From: Martensiomyces pterosporus
Taxonomy: Eukaryota; Kickxellomycota; Kickxellomycetes; Kickxellales; Kickxellaceae
Direction of reading: 5' to 3'
Assembly: GCA_025201845.1 (NCBI GenBank)
Contig: MU603970.1
Span: 43,419 to 94,017, forward strand
DNA length: 50,599 bases
The notes under the pieces are model-generated. The model had not been told where the DNA came from. It ran no database searches and saw only the letters and a program-made list of their open reading frames with translations. Below are positions 20,046 to 30,671 of the stretch, piece by piece. The position numbers and the translations under genes were made by a program. Every line of letters begins with the position of its first letter. The first letter of the stretch is position 1.

Positions 20046-23000
20046 AGGTGTCTTTTGCTTCGTTCTAGGCATTGGCTGGTATTCTTTTTAGTGCTTTCTA
20101 TGAATCAGCCAGCACATGGCGTTCGATCATAAGGACATGTGAGCGTGTGAGGGGTGGGGGAGAAAACGTGTGTTGGGTGAAGCAGCTTCGTGGTGCGCAG
20201 GCATGTAGCCATATAGCACTGCTATGGCACGATATAAATGCCTATTCTGGGCACAGTTGTATTAGTGGCACAGCCGTCAGAAAATTTGTTCTTTTTTGTA
20301 AATAACATCAGCGGGATGTGGGCACAGATGCTCCTCTCCTCCACACACGTTTATTGGCTCGGGACACACGGCGCTTCCTCTAAATATACACAGGAGCTGA
20401 TATCCCACCGCCTCCTGTTGCGGCGCTGCCTCGCTGGTGCTGGTGCCGCTGTTGGGCAGGCGTGAGAGCGGGTGTGCGCGCACCTCAGTGTGTGGGAGCT
20501 GGGAAGATGCTTGCTAATTCACCGTGTTAGTGGGAAAAGTGTGTATATTGAGGCGCTTGTGTAGAGCGGCTACGGATGTTGGGCGATTCTGCCTGATTGT
20601 TCTGAGGAAGCACCCTCCATAAAAGGCGTGCTGGGAGCAAATAAATATGCCCTACAAAGATGCCGAAGCGTCAGACAGCAACAAGGCATTGGGCCCAATT
20701 CCTGTGTGCATTGTCTACGGAGAAGGAGCAGGTTCTCAGCACATACGTAATAGGAGCTAGTGTGTGCTGCGTGCTCTATCCGCAACTGCCCTTGGTGGGT
20801 GTGTTTTTCTTTGCTTATATACAGATTGCATTGTCTCTGATTCCCACCTGTTTAGATGTCTTCTCGCTCCTGCCCACCACACGCCTCAATCAAGGACAGA
20901 TATTTGCATCAAGCGTCTGCGCCAACGGAGGAAAGCCATGGAGGGCGTGTGCCAAGACATGGTAGCCAGCGTGTGGGGGAGAAGAGGAGAGAGCCTGGGC
21001 AGCCTGATGCAAGTGGCACCAGTCATAAGATGAGATATGTTGGCTTGTGTGTAGAGGCCCGACTATTAATAGAGCGCAGGCCTGCGGAGAACGAGCAAGG
21101 GAGCGAGGTACACGGCTCACTGCACGGGCGGCGGAGCACGGGCGAAGATGTCGCAGCAGACAAGTGGCTCAACGCCTACACCTCTGCCCAAAGGAAGCAG
21201 ACAATCAGGCACGCAAGGGAAGGCAGGTCGCTTGTGCTCCACACGTTTCATCCAACAAAAAACGGCGGGTTTGCATTTTGAGCCAAGACTCTTCTCTGCC
21301 AAAGGCTGAGGCCGAAATTTGGGGGATGTAGGTTACACCCCCTTCTTCGCCTCCACACATCTCGTAGATGAGAAAGGGTGGGATGTGGTCTGAGGTGCCT
21401 CGGGTTGTGGAAGAGACGAAAGGCTTGCGCTGTCTCTGGTATAAAGCCACAAGCTTGTCTGCATCGTGGGGGTGTTGCGCGGGGTAAAACGAAGCACTGC
21501 TTGTCTTTTTTCCGTCTCGTATTCTCTTCTCCTCGCTGCTTGCGCCTTGGTATTCCTCTCTTTGCTATTCCGTTGCACTACACTCTCCCTTGTGCGCGCG
21601 CGCTACGTACGTGTTGCCTTTGTTTTGTTTTGTTTTCGTTGCTGTCGCCGATAACCCTGCACTATTTGTAACATCGGCAGTGGGGAAAATTCTGCTCAGG
21701 GTAGCACAGGCTTGGAGGGTTATCCGCACCATCCACCCGCAATAGCAGTAGCCCCGCCAGCACCGTCCGTCGCTGGGTTCTGTGGCCTCCTTTGTTTACG
21801 CTTGAGGCACCGGAATCAGCAGCAGCATAAAGGTAAGGAGCACATGCATCCTGGATCCAGCTCCAGATCCTCCAGACACATCTATTGACAGCATCGCTGG
21901 CCACGCCCTGCAAAACAGAGCCAGCAGGCGTATCTCCCATGTGCAGCAAGGGGGCATCACCTGCCAGCCGCCAGTCCCAATCCCGCTCTCTTGCGGCTGC
22001 TCCTCGCTATGCACTGTGAAGCAAGAACTCGGCTGTGGCTATTTTTGCGTGTGCTACGCCTGCCAGCCATAAATAGAATACGGCTGCTGGGATTAGCACG
22101 AATGGCCATTGGCTCGCGTAGTTCAAGAACACGCCAAATCTTTATTTGCACTCTCCCTGCCAGCTCTATGCGTATCCGCGATACTATTAGCTGCTGACTT
22201 GTGCTCTCCCCCAAAAAAAGCACGCACAGCAGCCCAGCGCGCCGAGAATGACGGTGCTGCTCGGGATGGCTGGGTTTTCGTGTGCCCTCATTACTACTCC
22301 CGCTATTGGGGCGAGCAGGTCTAAGCGGGGGAGAATGCAGTCCACGCTGCGTGCACATCTGCCTCAGCCGAAGGCCCCTCTTGTTTATTGCTTTGGGATC
22401 CTCTCCCCCCTTTTCCCTTCTCCTCAGTCATACGCACCTTTTTTAATTGCGCTTTTTTTTCTTCTTTTTATTCCTACTCTCTTCTGACGACACACCCGTT
22501 TTCCGTTGTTGAAGCAGGGCTTTTACACTTCCCCCGTTCATACTCCGGCATCTGCGTCTCTGGGCGTACCGCCATTATCTTGCCGTGCCCAGTGTCTATA
22601 CTTGGTATGTGTTGTCCCGGCTAGATATCGCTCAAGCCATCATTGCTTGCCCATCATTCTGCCCATTTGTTTACACTTGCAGGCAAAAGCCGAAATAAGG
22701 GCGGCAAGCCTCATTTGGAAAGCCCTCTTCAAAAATGAAATTACGCACTTTTGTTGTGCGTTTCATGCTGTGCGCCACACACAGGGCGGACAGTTCCTGG
22801 AGCCCAGCACTAATTCTACCTGCGCTCTCTTCTTGATGGTTCCTCTGTAGTGCACCTTTGACGGCGGCAGCTACAACCGCGCCCTCACACCATCCAAACA
22901 GGATTAGAGGTAGAAATAGAAAAAGACAAGGGGTTTGCATACGGACGACTGACAGGCAGCCCAACAGGCTTTCTTTTCTTTCCTCCTCGCTACTATTCCT

Positions 23001-23114
23001 GCGTCTGTCTTGACATAGCTCGTCTTTGCTTTCTTTCTCATTTGCTTCCGAGCCAGCGCTAATCTGCCGGGCGAGACCGGGAAATACAGAGGAAAGGAGC
23101 AGCATTTTTCTCCC
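20046..23114. other. 3-kb region without a recognised gene upstream of chitin synthase
   Basis: Many short overlapping frames occur on both strands, none with a conserved motif. There are scattered TATA-like words (near 20231, 20620, 21440) and long C/T tracts from about 22380 to 22510 that look like promoter and leader sequence of the chitin synthase gene. Either the chitin synthase has a very long regulatory region or 5' UTR, or a non-coding RNA lies here; sequence alone does not decide. Confidence 0.5.
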
Positions 23115-26100
23115 ATGTCGTCGAGCCACTTTGAGGACGACGGCTTTGACAACGGGTCCAGTCGCAACTACCCGCCCCAGCACAAGCCCGCTCAGCAGCA
23201 GCAGCAGCAGCAGCAGCAGACACGCGATGAAAACGGGTTTGACGGGTTCTACGCCAGCCCAGCTCCCCAGGCCGGGTACTTTGGACTCGCAGACCACAGC
23301 ACCAGCGCCGCCAACGGCAGCAGCAACGGCGTGGAGCTCGAGGTTCTGTCGAACACAAGCTCCAACACACGCAATGACCATGCGATGCGTGACCGGTCCG
23401 ACCGCCGCACAGGCTCGGACTACTCCTCGCAGGCCGGCGGGCAGCCCGACCGCCCGCTCATTTCCGGCGAGCCGCTTATCCAGGGCGTCAGCGAGGTGGC
23501 GCCGCCAATCCCAGCAGCCACAAAGGTCGAGGAGGGAAGGCACCTGCAGCGCCGCGCCAACCGAAGCAACGGCTACGACGAGGACGAGGAGGAGGCCATC
23601 GCCACCGGGTACCAGCCCTACAACCCGCCGCAGAGGGGCCGCTCGCTTGTGAGGCCCGAGAGGGCGCTGGGGATGCAGGAGGACCCGCACTTCCGCATGC
23701 GCAACATCGACTCGGGCTCCAAGCAGCAGGTGCTCACACGCCAGACCACGTCCGGCGAGATGGGCCGCGGAGGCAAGTCCCGCACGTCGACGGCGAGCGC
23801 CAGGCACCGCCGCAAGCAGCAGCAGGTGTACACGCCCAAGAAGCGCTGCTGCCCGTCGCCGTGGCAGACGTACTGCCGCATTATCACGTTCTGGGCGCCT
23901 GGGCGCGTGCTCAAGTGCTTTGGCATGCCTGACCCGCAGGTGCAGATGGCGTGGCGCGAGAAAATGGGCCTGGTCAGCATCATTCTGCTGATCATGGGCG
24001 CCATTGCGTTCCTCACCTTCGGCTTCCAGCAGGTGCTCTGCGGGCTGTCGGGCAAGCAGACGCGCATCAAGTGGAACGAGGTTGGAGACGGCTACGTGGT
24101 GGTCCACGGGCGCGCGTACGACATCACCCGGTTCAAGCACGATCTGGCCACGCCGTGGACGGGCGAGGCGGGGGCCAACCTGATGGGCCCGCCGGCCAAC
24201 GCTGGCGGAAAGGACCTGAGCTTCATGTTCCAGAACCCCAACAGCCAGTGCCGCGACGTGCTGCAGTATGCCTCGTCGATCGCCGACGCGAACGGCAACG
24301 TCGTCAACGTGTTCCCCTGCGTGTACTACAACTACACAGGGTCCATCAACCCGAGCCAGATCCCCAACAACCAGGGGTGCCACAACTCGGCGACCGCGCG
24401 CAGGGCGCTGAACGACCTCTACAACACGCCCATCCAGTACTCGTGGTCGGATGTGCGCAACCAGCCGAACCTGGTGGTGTTCAACGGCGCGGTGCTTGAC
24501 CTGCTGCGCGGCCAGTTCCTCATTGACGGCGTCACGATGCCGCAAGTGATGAAGCAGCTGGTCGACGGGCGGATGCGCGGCAAGGACATCTCGCTGTACC
24601 TGCCCAGCGGCACTAGGAAGCAGATGGGCAAGTGCCTGGTGGACCTCTTCCGCGTCGGCTCGATCGACTCGTCGTCGCTGGGGTGCATCGCAGCGAACAT
24701 CGAGCTGTACGTCTCGCTGATTGTCATCCTGGGCGGCGTGCTGGCCAAGTTCTTCATGGCCATCTACTTTGGCTGGTTCATGGGCCGGCGCCTCGGCCAG
24801 GTGAAGGAGGAGACGCCCGATGCGCGCCGCAACCGCCAGGCGGAGATTGAGGCGTGGGCCGACGTCAACAACCACTACGGCAAGGAGAATCTCGAGCGCA
24901 AGTACACCGTCCTCAACAGCAACAGCGCAGCGGGCGACGCAGCAGTGACGCAGGGCAAGGGCGGCAACAGAAAGTCGCGCTTCTTCCCGACCACCTCGCG
25001 GTACTCGCACTTCATGCCCGGCGACGAGCCCGGAGCACGCGACAAGGCGCGCATCGCCCGGCAGTCGCGCGCAGTGCCCTCGGCGTCATCGATGCCCCGG
25101 CAGTCGGCGTTTTTCTCGGACCACCGCGCCAGCCAGTACTCGCACAGCCAAGTGTTCCCGCCGGGCACCATCCCGCTTGACGACGACCAGGCCGCCGCGG
25201 GCATTGGCAAGGCCGAGGGCGGCAGCGGGCTGGACGTGAGGGCCATCCAGGTGGGGCCTGCGGGCCCGCCAGTGCCGGCTGTGTCGCCGTGGAACTTTGA
25301 GCTTGCGTACACGCTGCTGCTGGTTACCTGCTACTCGGAGGGCGCGCACGGAATCAGGACCACGCTGGACTCGCTCTCCGGCACGGACTACCCGGCGTCG
25401 CACAAGTGCCTGTTCATCATCTGCGACGGGCTGATCAAGGGCGCGGGCGAGGACATGTACACGCCCGACGTGTGCCTGTCGATGATGACCGACTTTGTCA
25501 TCCCGCCCGACCGCGTGCAGCCGTACTCGTACGTGTCCATCGCGCAGGGGGCCAAGCGCCACAACATGGCCAAGCTGTACGCGGGGTACTACTCGCCGAA
25601 CGAGAACTCGCCCAAGCATGCGCGCGAGAACCGCGTGCCCATGGTGCTGGTCGTCAAGTGCGGCACGCCCGACGAGGCCAGCGAGGCCAAGCCCGGCAAC
25701 CGCGGCAAGCGCGACTCGCAGATCATCCTGATGAGCTTCCTCCAGCGCGTGATGTTTGACGAGCGCATGACCGAGCTCGAGTACGAGCTGTTCAACGCCA
25801 TGTGGAACGTCACGGGAGTCACGCCGGACAACTTTGAGATTGTCCTCATGGTTGACGCAGACACCAAGGTGTACGTGGACAGCGTCACCCGGATGGTCAA
25901 GGCCATGGTGGATGACCCCACGATCATGGGCCAGTGCGGCGAGACGAAGATTGCCAACAAGACGGACTCGTGGGTGTCGATGATCCAGGTCTTCGAGTAC
26001 TACATTGCGCACCACCAGGCCAAGGCGTTCGAGTCGGTGTTTGGCGGCGTCACATGCTTGCCCGGGTGCTTCTGCATGTACCGAATCAAGGCGCCCAAGG

Positions 26101-27452
26101 GGCAGCACGGGTACTGGGTGCCCATCCTGGCGAACCCGGACATTGTCGAGAACTACTCGGAGAACGTCGTTGACACGCTGCACAAGAAGAACCTCCTGCT
26201 CCTTGGCGAGGACCGGTATCTCTCGACGCTGATGCTCAGAACATTCCCCAAGCGCAAGATGATGTTCATTCCGTCCGCCGTGTGCAAGACCATCGTGCCC
26301 GACGAGTTCAAGGTCCTGCTGTCGCAGCGCCGCCGCTGGATCAACTCCACTGTCCACAACCTCGCAGAGCTGGTCCTCGTCAACGACCTGTGCGGAACCT
26401 TCTGCCTCTCGATGCAGTTCATGATCCTCATGGACCTGATCGGCACCCTCGCGCTGCCCGCAGCCATCGTCTTCACGCTGTACGTCATTGTCATCTCGAC
26501 GTTCACCCGCCCCGTCCCCTGGCTCCCGCTGGCGCTCCTCGCCGTCATCCTCGGTCTCCCGGCCGTTCTGATTGGCCTGACGTCGCGCAAGCTCGTGTAC
26601 ATCGGATGGATGCTGATCTACCTGTGCTCGCTGCCCATCTGGAACTTTGTCCTGCCCACCTACGCCTACTGGCACTTTGACGACTTCTCGTGGGGCCAGA
26701 CGCGCATGGTCCAGGGTGAGGACAAGGACAAGGGCCACGGCGGCGGCGACGGCGAGTTTGACTCGTCGCAGATCGTCATGAAGAGGTGGTGCGACTTTGA
26801 GGCCGAGAAGAGGAGGAAGACCCAGGTCATCCTCGGATCCGTGCCCAGCCTCGCGGCCATCGCCATGGCCAACCCCGACCCCTCGCTGAGCGCCCGCCAG
26901 TCGCGCGTTGTCATCGCATCGCGGCCTGTCTCCTCGGTGCCCTCCTCTAACCAGCAGGCGGGCGAGCAGCAGCAGCAGGCAGCGTCGGTCGAGTCCACGG
27001 AGCAGCTGATCTCGTCCGTGGGCCCCGCGGCGCAGCTGCAGCAGGCGGCGAGCGAGATGGACGACGCCGAGGCGCAGGCGGCTGCTGGATCGATTGAGCG
27101 GCTGGGCTACCTCACGCCCAACATCATACCCGTCCTGGCATCGCAGGGTCTCGTCTCGGCACGCAACTCCACTGTAGCGCTGCCGACAATGTCGAGCCCG
27201 CACGGGCTTATGTATGCTGGCGGCAGTCGCCACAGCTCGTCGTTCTCGCCCGAGCCTTCCGCAAGCGGATTCTATGCGGCCACCGGGCCGTCGTCGGGCA
27301 ACACGTCGTCGGTGCACTTCGCGCCCGGGTCTATTCCCGGCGAGCCCATCACGGGGTCCATGCCCATGCCGCAGCCTTACCAGGCCGGCGCCGGCCTGGC
27401 TGCGTCGTCGCCAAAGTCGCAGCGGAGCGGCAACAGCTCGTCGTCGCACTAG
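23115..27452 (+). CDS. Chitin synthase, division 2 (class IV-like)
   Basis: This 1445-aa polytopic plasma-membrane enzyme polymerises UDP-GlcNAc into chitin. In order: disordered N terminus with a nine-Gln run; membrane span about 284-308; a cytochrome-b5-like segment near 324 (GDGYVVVHGRAYDITRF); span about 530-552 (SLIVILGGVLAKFFMAIYFGWF); GT2 catalytic domain from about 735 (LLVTCYSEGAHGIRTTLDSL) with VDADTKVY near 913, CLPGCFCMYR, EDRYL near 1032 and QRRRW near 1071; C-terminal spans about 1096-1186 ending in DDFSWGQTRMV. The absence of a myosin motor and the DDFSWG ending favour class IV (yeast Chs3-like) over classes V/VII. The last 250 residues are low-complexity Ser/Gln/Pro. Uninterrupted frame. 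Codon third positions are markedly G/C-rich, which opens long antisense frames. Confidence 0.95.
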   Translation: MSSSHFEDDGFDNGSSRNYPPQHKPAQQQQQQQQQTRDENGFDGFYASPAPQAGYFGLADHSTSAANGSSNGVELEVLSNTSSNTRNDHAMRDRSDRRTGSDYSSQAGGQPDRPLISGEPLIQGVSEVAPPIPAATKVEEGRHLQRRANRSNGYDEDEEEAIATGYQPYNPPQRGRSLVRPERALGMQEDPHFRMRNIDSGSKQQVLTRQTTSGEMGRGGKSRTSTASARHRRKQQQVYTPKKRCCPSPWQTYCRIITFWAPGRVLKCFGMPDPQVQMAWREKMGLVSIILLIMGAIAFLTFGFQQVLCGLSGKQTRIKWNEVGDGYVVVHGRAYDITRFKHDLATPWTGEAGANLMGPPANAGGKDLSFMFQNPNSQCRDVLQYASSIADANGNVVNVFPCVYYNYTGSINPSQIPNNQGCHNSATARRALNDLYNTPIQYSWSDVRNQPNLVVFNGAVLDLLRGQFLIDGVTMPQVMKQLVDGRMRGKDISLYLPSGTRKQMGKCLVDLFRVGSIDSSSLGCIAANIELYVSLIVILGGVLAKFFMAIYFGWFMGRRLGQVKEETPDARRNRQAEIEAWADVNNHYGKENLERKYTVLNSNSAAGDAAVTQGKGGNRKSRFFPTTSRYSHFMPGDEPGARDKARIARQSRAVPSASSMPRQSAFFSDHRASQYSHSQVFPPGTIPLDDDQAAAGIGKAEGGSGLDVRAIQVGPAGPPVPAVSPWNFELAYTLLLVTCYSEGAHGIRTTLDSLSGTDYPASHKCLFIICDGLIKGAGEDMYTPDVCLSMMTDFVIPPDRVQPYSYVSIAQGAKRHNMAKLYAGYYSPNENSPKHARENRVPMVLVVKCGTPDEASEAKPGNRGKRDSQIILMSFLQRVMFDERMTELEYELFNAMWNVTGVTPDNFEIVLMVDADTKVYVDSVTRMVKAMVDDPTIMGQCGETKIANKTDSWVSMIQVFEYYIAHHQAKAFESVFGGVTCLPGCFCMYRIKAPKGQHGYWVPILANPDIVENYSENVVDTLHKKNLLLLGEDRYLSTLMLRTFPKRKMMFIPSAVCKTIVPDEFKVLLSQRRRWINSTVHNLAELVLVNDLCGTFCLSMQFMILMDLIGTLALPAAIVFTLYVIVISTFTRPVPWLPLALLAVILGLPAVLIGLTSRKLVYIGWMLIYLCSLPIWNFVLPTYAYWHFDDFSWGQTRMVQGEDKDKGHGGGDGEFDSSQIVMKRWCDFEAEKRRKTQVILGSVPSLAAIAMANPDPSLSARQSRVVIASRPVSSVPSSNQQAGEQQQQAASVESTEQLISSVGPAAQLQQAASEMDDAEAQAAAGSIERLGYLTPNIIPVLASQGLVSARNSTVALPTMSSPHGLMYAGGSRHSSSFSPEPSASGFYAATGPSSGNTSSVHFAPGSIPGEPITGSMPMPQPYQAGAGLAASSPKSQRSGNSSSSH

Positions 27453-27692
27453 CGCGCCCTACATTTATTTTTCTCTCCATAGCTACATATATACTTTTTT
27501 CCCCCTTCTTTTTCTATTAAAGTCTGTTCTCTCCTTTTTCTTCCCTGCAGTCGCTGTTAAATTCCCATCCACCAGACCACAGCAGCCACGCAGAGCCAAG
27601 CACTCCTGCACAGCACATCCGGAGAGACATTGATATATATTTGATAGCGGGCATGTGGGAGCCAGATGCACAAAAGACCGCGCCAGCCACTC

Positions 27693-28795
27693 CTACTCAA
27701 CCATGGCAAGCGCCGCGCTAGGAGTCAGCCCCAGCTGCTTCAGTGTGCGCGACTGGTGGTGCGACCCAAACACCTTTCTCGGGAACGTCGTCGCCAGGTG
27801 GAAGTGCTTGATCCCCGTCTTCTCCTTGACCAGCTCCACCACGTCGGCCAGCGTCTGCTCCGCCTCAAACACATGCGTAATGGGCTGCGCGCCCTCCATC
27901 GACTTTGCCATCGGCCGGATCTGCAGTCTGGCCTGGCTGCTGTTCGACGACACCTTGGGCAGCCCAGCCTTCAGCAGCGATGTCCCCTCCTGCTTCTCCT
28001 CCGCCTGCGTGCCCTCTCTCTCCGCCTTCTCCCTGGCCAGCTTGGCTGCCCTGTTCCTCTTGTCCATCTCAATCTGCTCCTTCACCCGCTGCTTCGCCAG
28101 CTTGTCCATCTCCTTCTCCCTTCTCTGCTTCTCAATCTCCTTTATCTGCTGCTCCCGCTGCAGTTTCTCCCGCTGCTCCTGCACGTCTTGGCCTCCCTTC
28201 CTCCTAATCAGCTCGTTCTTCCGCTGCTCCTCCTTCTCTTCCTCCTCCCTCTTCTTCCTCTTCTCGGCCAGCTTTGCCTGCAGGTCGCCCAGCTTCTGCT
28301 TCTTCTCCTCTTCCGTGAGCGGCTTCACCACCTCGGTACTCTCGGAGAAATCCTGGTGTCCCGACTTTGTGGCGTGGTACTCTGCCTGCGAATGCGTGGC
28401 GAATTGCTTGCCGCACTCATTGCAATTCAACGACTGCGCGCTCGCTCCGCCTGCTTCTGCTGCCTCTGCTTCTGCTGCTGCTCCAGATGACTCCGCCGTT
28501 TCCTCGGGCTCCCTTTCTGCCTGTGCCTCGTCGATGGGGTCGTCGATATCCGCGTCATTCGCGTGCGCATCAAGCCAGTCGAGCGCCTGCTGTAGCCCGC
28601 TGCCCTTTGTGGCTCTAATAGCCTTCTCACTAGCAAAATGCAAAGCATGCAATAGGCAAGGCTCAGTACAGCTGCTGGCTTTTTCGTGTGCTGCGTTACT
28701 AAAAAGGCAACGACAGGTAGCGCGGGCAATAATACTACTTACGCGCGCAGGGCCGAGAACCCAAACTCGATAAGCATATCCTTGTCCGAAGCCAT
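27693..28795 (-). CDS. UBXN1-like UBA-UBX protein, Cdc48/p97 cofactor
   Basis: Two exons: 28743-28795 and 27693-28629, with intron 28630-28742 (GTAAGT...GCTAG, 113 bp); 329 aa. The splice rebuilds an N-terminal UBA domain (MLIEFGFSALRAEKAIRA, then GLQQALDWLDAH). Next is a C2H2-type finger (CNECGKQFATHSQAEYHATKSGH), a highly charged Glu/Lys coiled coil (about 125-235), and a C-terminal UBX domain (LQIRPM...ITHVFEAEQTL...) with the FPR loop (TTFPRKVF) that docks on Cdc48/p97. This order, UBA, finger, coiled coil, UBX, is that of UBXN1/SAKS1, an adaptor that links ubiquitinated clients to Cdc48. It is convergent with the chitin synthase, 240 bp apart. Confidence 0.93.
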
Positions 28796-29359
28796 AGCAA
28801 GGGTTCAATTTCTAGGTATACACTGGCAAATTGTCGTCACTCTTATGATAAATAGGCGCGAATATATATAGGAGTGAAAGAAAGAACGATACAGAAAGAG
28901 TGTCTGGACAGTGAGCGAATTTCACATCCACCTGGGTCTATTTCTTGAATGTCTCGCCTGGCGAAACACAGCGCACACGTCATCTCTATGCTTTGAGCGA
29001 GCCGCAGCCATCAAATGCCTGCGTAAACCACTCTCCCATCGAGCTGCCGAGCCATTCGCGAGGTCATTGGCAACAGCTGCACTGACCACTCCGTTGATGC
29101 ATGTGGACCTGAGCAGCACCTCGATCCAGTCAACATGGCACATGGACCCCCCAGCTGCCTGGGCACGGACCACTGGTGCTGAGCACCCCTATTGGCTTTG
29201 ACCCTGGGAGTGATCTGGGTACTTCCTCTACAGAGGAAAACGTGTGCACTTTTAAGAGCACCGGTGAGGTACTCAACGAGCGTGCTTGGGCTCGAGCCAC
29301 CTAAAGAGTCTGCACAAGCGAATGGCGCTAGCCAGGTCAAGCCATGCATGCTGGCACTG
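28796..29359. other. Left flank of the contig junction
   Basis: No recognised gene. Short coding-like frames occur on the plus strand from about 29100 and run into the duplicated segment, but no frame stays open and no motif is known. Confidence 0.4.
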
Positions 29360-30671
29360 TTGCTATCCAGCAAGCGCGGCTTTAAGTGCCGGCTCATTGA
29401 GGTATCTCGAGGTACTGGCAGCTGGATTCCAAGGTCTGCCTCTGGTCGGAGCTACTCCAGTACTACCTCACCAACACTTGAGTTTATTCTCTGGGAGACG
29501 GCTGAGAATATCTCCAGAGGCATCTGCGCGCTTTGCCGTGATGCTGTGGGCAAGTGGTCTGGGGTCTCGTTGTACGCTGACAGCGAGCCTGAGCCCTACC
29601 TTGAGGCTGCTGATACCAGTTGCTTGATGAGGCTGACAACTGGTGCTGGTGACAACGTGAGAGAAGAAGAAGAAGAATTTTATTGGCCCGTTTTTGCTAC
29701 AACGTGAGAGAAGAACTCTCCCTCCCTCCCTCCTTCCCTCCCAGCACACTGGCTACGCCTGAAGCCTTGGCAAGCGGTAGTGGTGTTGTGAAGCTGCCTC
29801 TGGCTGCGGACAACGAGACAGCACGTGCAGGCATGACTCCAAGCAGTGGCACTGCAACCGCTGCTGCTCCTACCAAGGGAAATTGCAATCTGCAAGTGAC
29901 CGGGTTCAGGTGGATCACGCCTGTCACGACAGCCGCCGCTCCCCTCCCTATCGCCTCGATGTAGGAAGTCACACTAGCTGGAATAACCACATGGGGGGAG
30001 AGGCCACCCANNNNNNNNNNTTGCTATCCAGCAAGCGCGGCTTTAAGTGCCGGCTCATTGAGGTATCTCGAGGTACTGGCAGCTGGATTCCAAGGTCTGC
30101 CTCTGGTCGGAGCTACTCCAGTACTACCTCACCAACACTTGAGTTTATTCTCTGGGAGACGGCTGAGAATATCTCCAGAGGCATCTGCGCGCTTTGCCGT
30201 GATGCTGTGGGCAAGTGGTCTGGGGTCTCGTTGTACGCTGACAGCGAGCCTGAGCCCTACCTTGAGGCTGCTGATACCAGTTGCTTGATGAGGCTGACAA
30301 CTGGTGCTGGTGACAACGTGAGAGAAGAAGAAGAAGAATTTTATTGGCCCGTTTTTGCTACAACGTGAGAGAAGAACTCTCCCTCCCTCCCTCCTTCCCT
30401 CCCAGCACACTGGCTACGCCTGAAGCCTTGGCAAGCGGTAGTGGTGTTGTGAAGCTGCCTCTGGCTGCGGACAACGAGACAGCACGTGCAGGCATGACTC
30501 CAAGCAGTGGCACTGCAACCGCTGCTGCTCCTACCAAGGGAGATTTCAATCTGCAAGTGACCGGGTTCAGGTGGATCACGCCTGTCACGACAGCCGCCGC
30601 TCCCCTCCCTATCGCCTCGATGTAGGAAGTCACACTAGCTGGAATAACCACATGGGGGGAGAGGCCACCCA
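29360..30671 (+). repeat. 651-bp direct repeat flanking a scaffold gap
   Basis: The segment 29360-30010 recurs at 30021-30671 (offset 661) with only two mismatches (29881/30542 and 29885/30546). Copy 1 ends at the N run and copy 2 begins right after it, so the same sequence ends one contig and starts the next. Each copy holds plus-strand coding-like frames: one ending ...LTTGAGDN before a GTGAGA donor-like site, and an Ala/Thr-rich one ending at a TAG (29962-29964). They are not assignable. An inner 15-nt direct repeat (CAACGTGAGAGAAGAA-like, 45 bp apart) precedes a (CCCT)n tract that ends CCCAG. Most likely unmerged contig overlap. Confidence 0.9.
30011..30020. other. Scaffold gap, 10 Ns
   Basis: Ten Ns, a fixed-size placeholder rather than a measured gap. 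Confidence 0.99.

Noticed and set aside
22671..27449. Very long open frames antisense to the chitin synthase
   Set aside because: They are rich in Arg/His/Val/Leu with no motif, and arise because G/C-ending codons of the sense gene leave the opposite frame free of stops.
29360..30671. LTR retrotransposon with 651-bp terminal repeats
   Set aside because: The copies directly abut the N gap, lack TG...CA ends, target-site duplications and any gag or polymerase motif.
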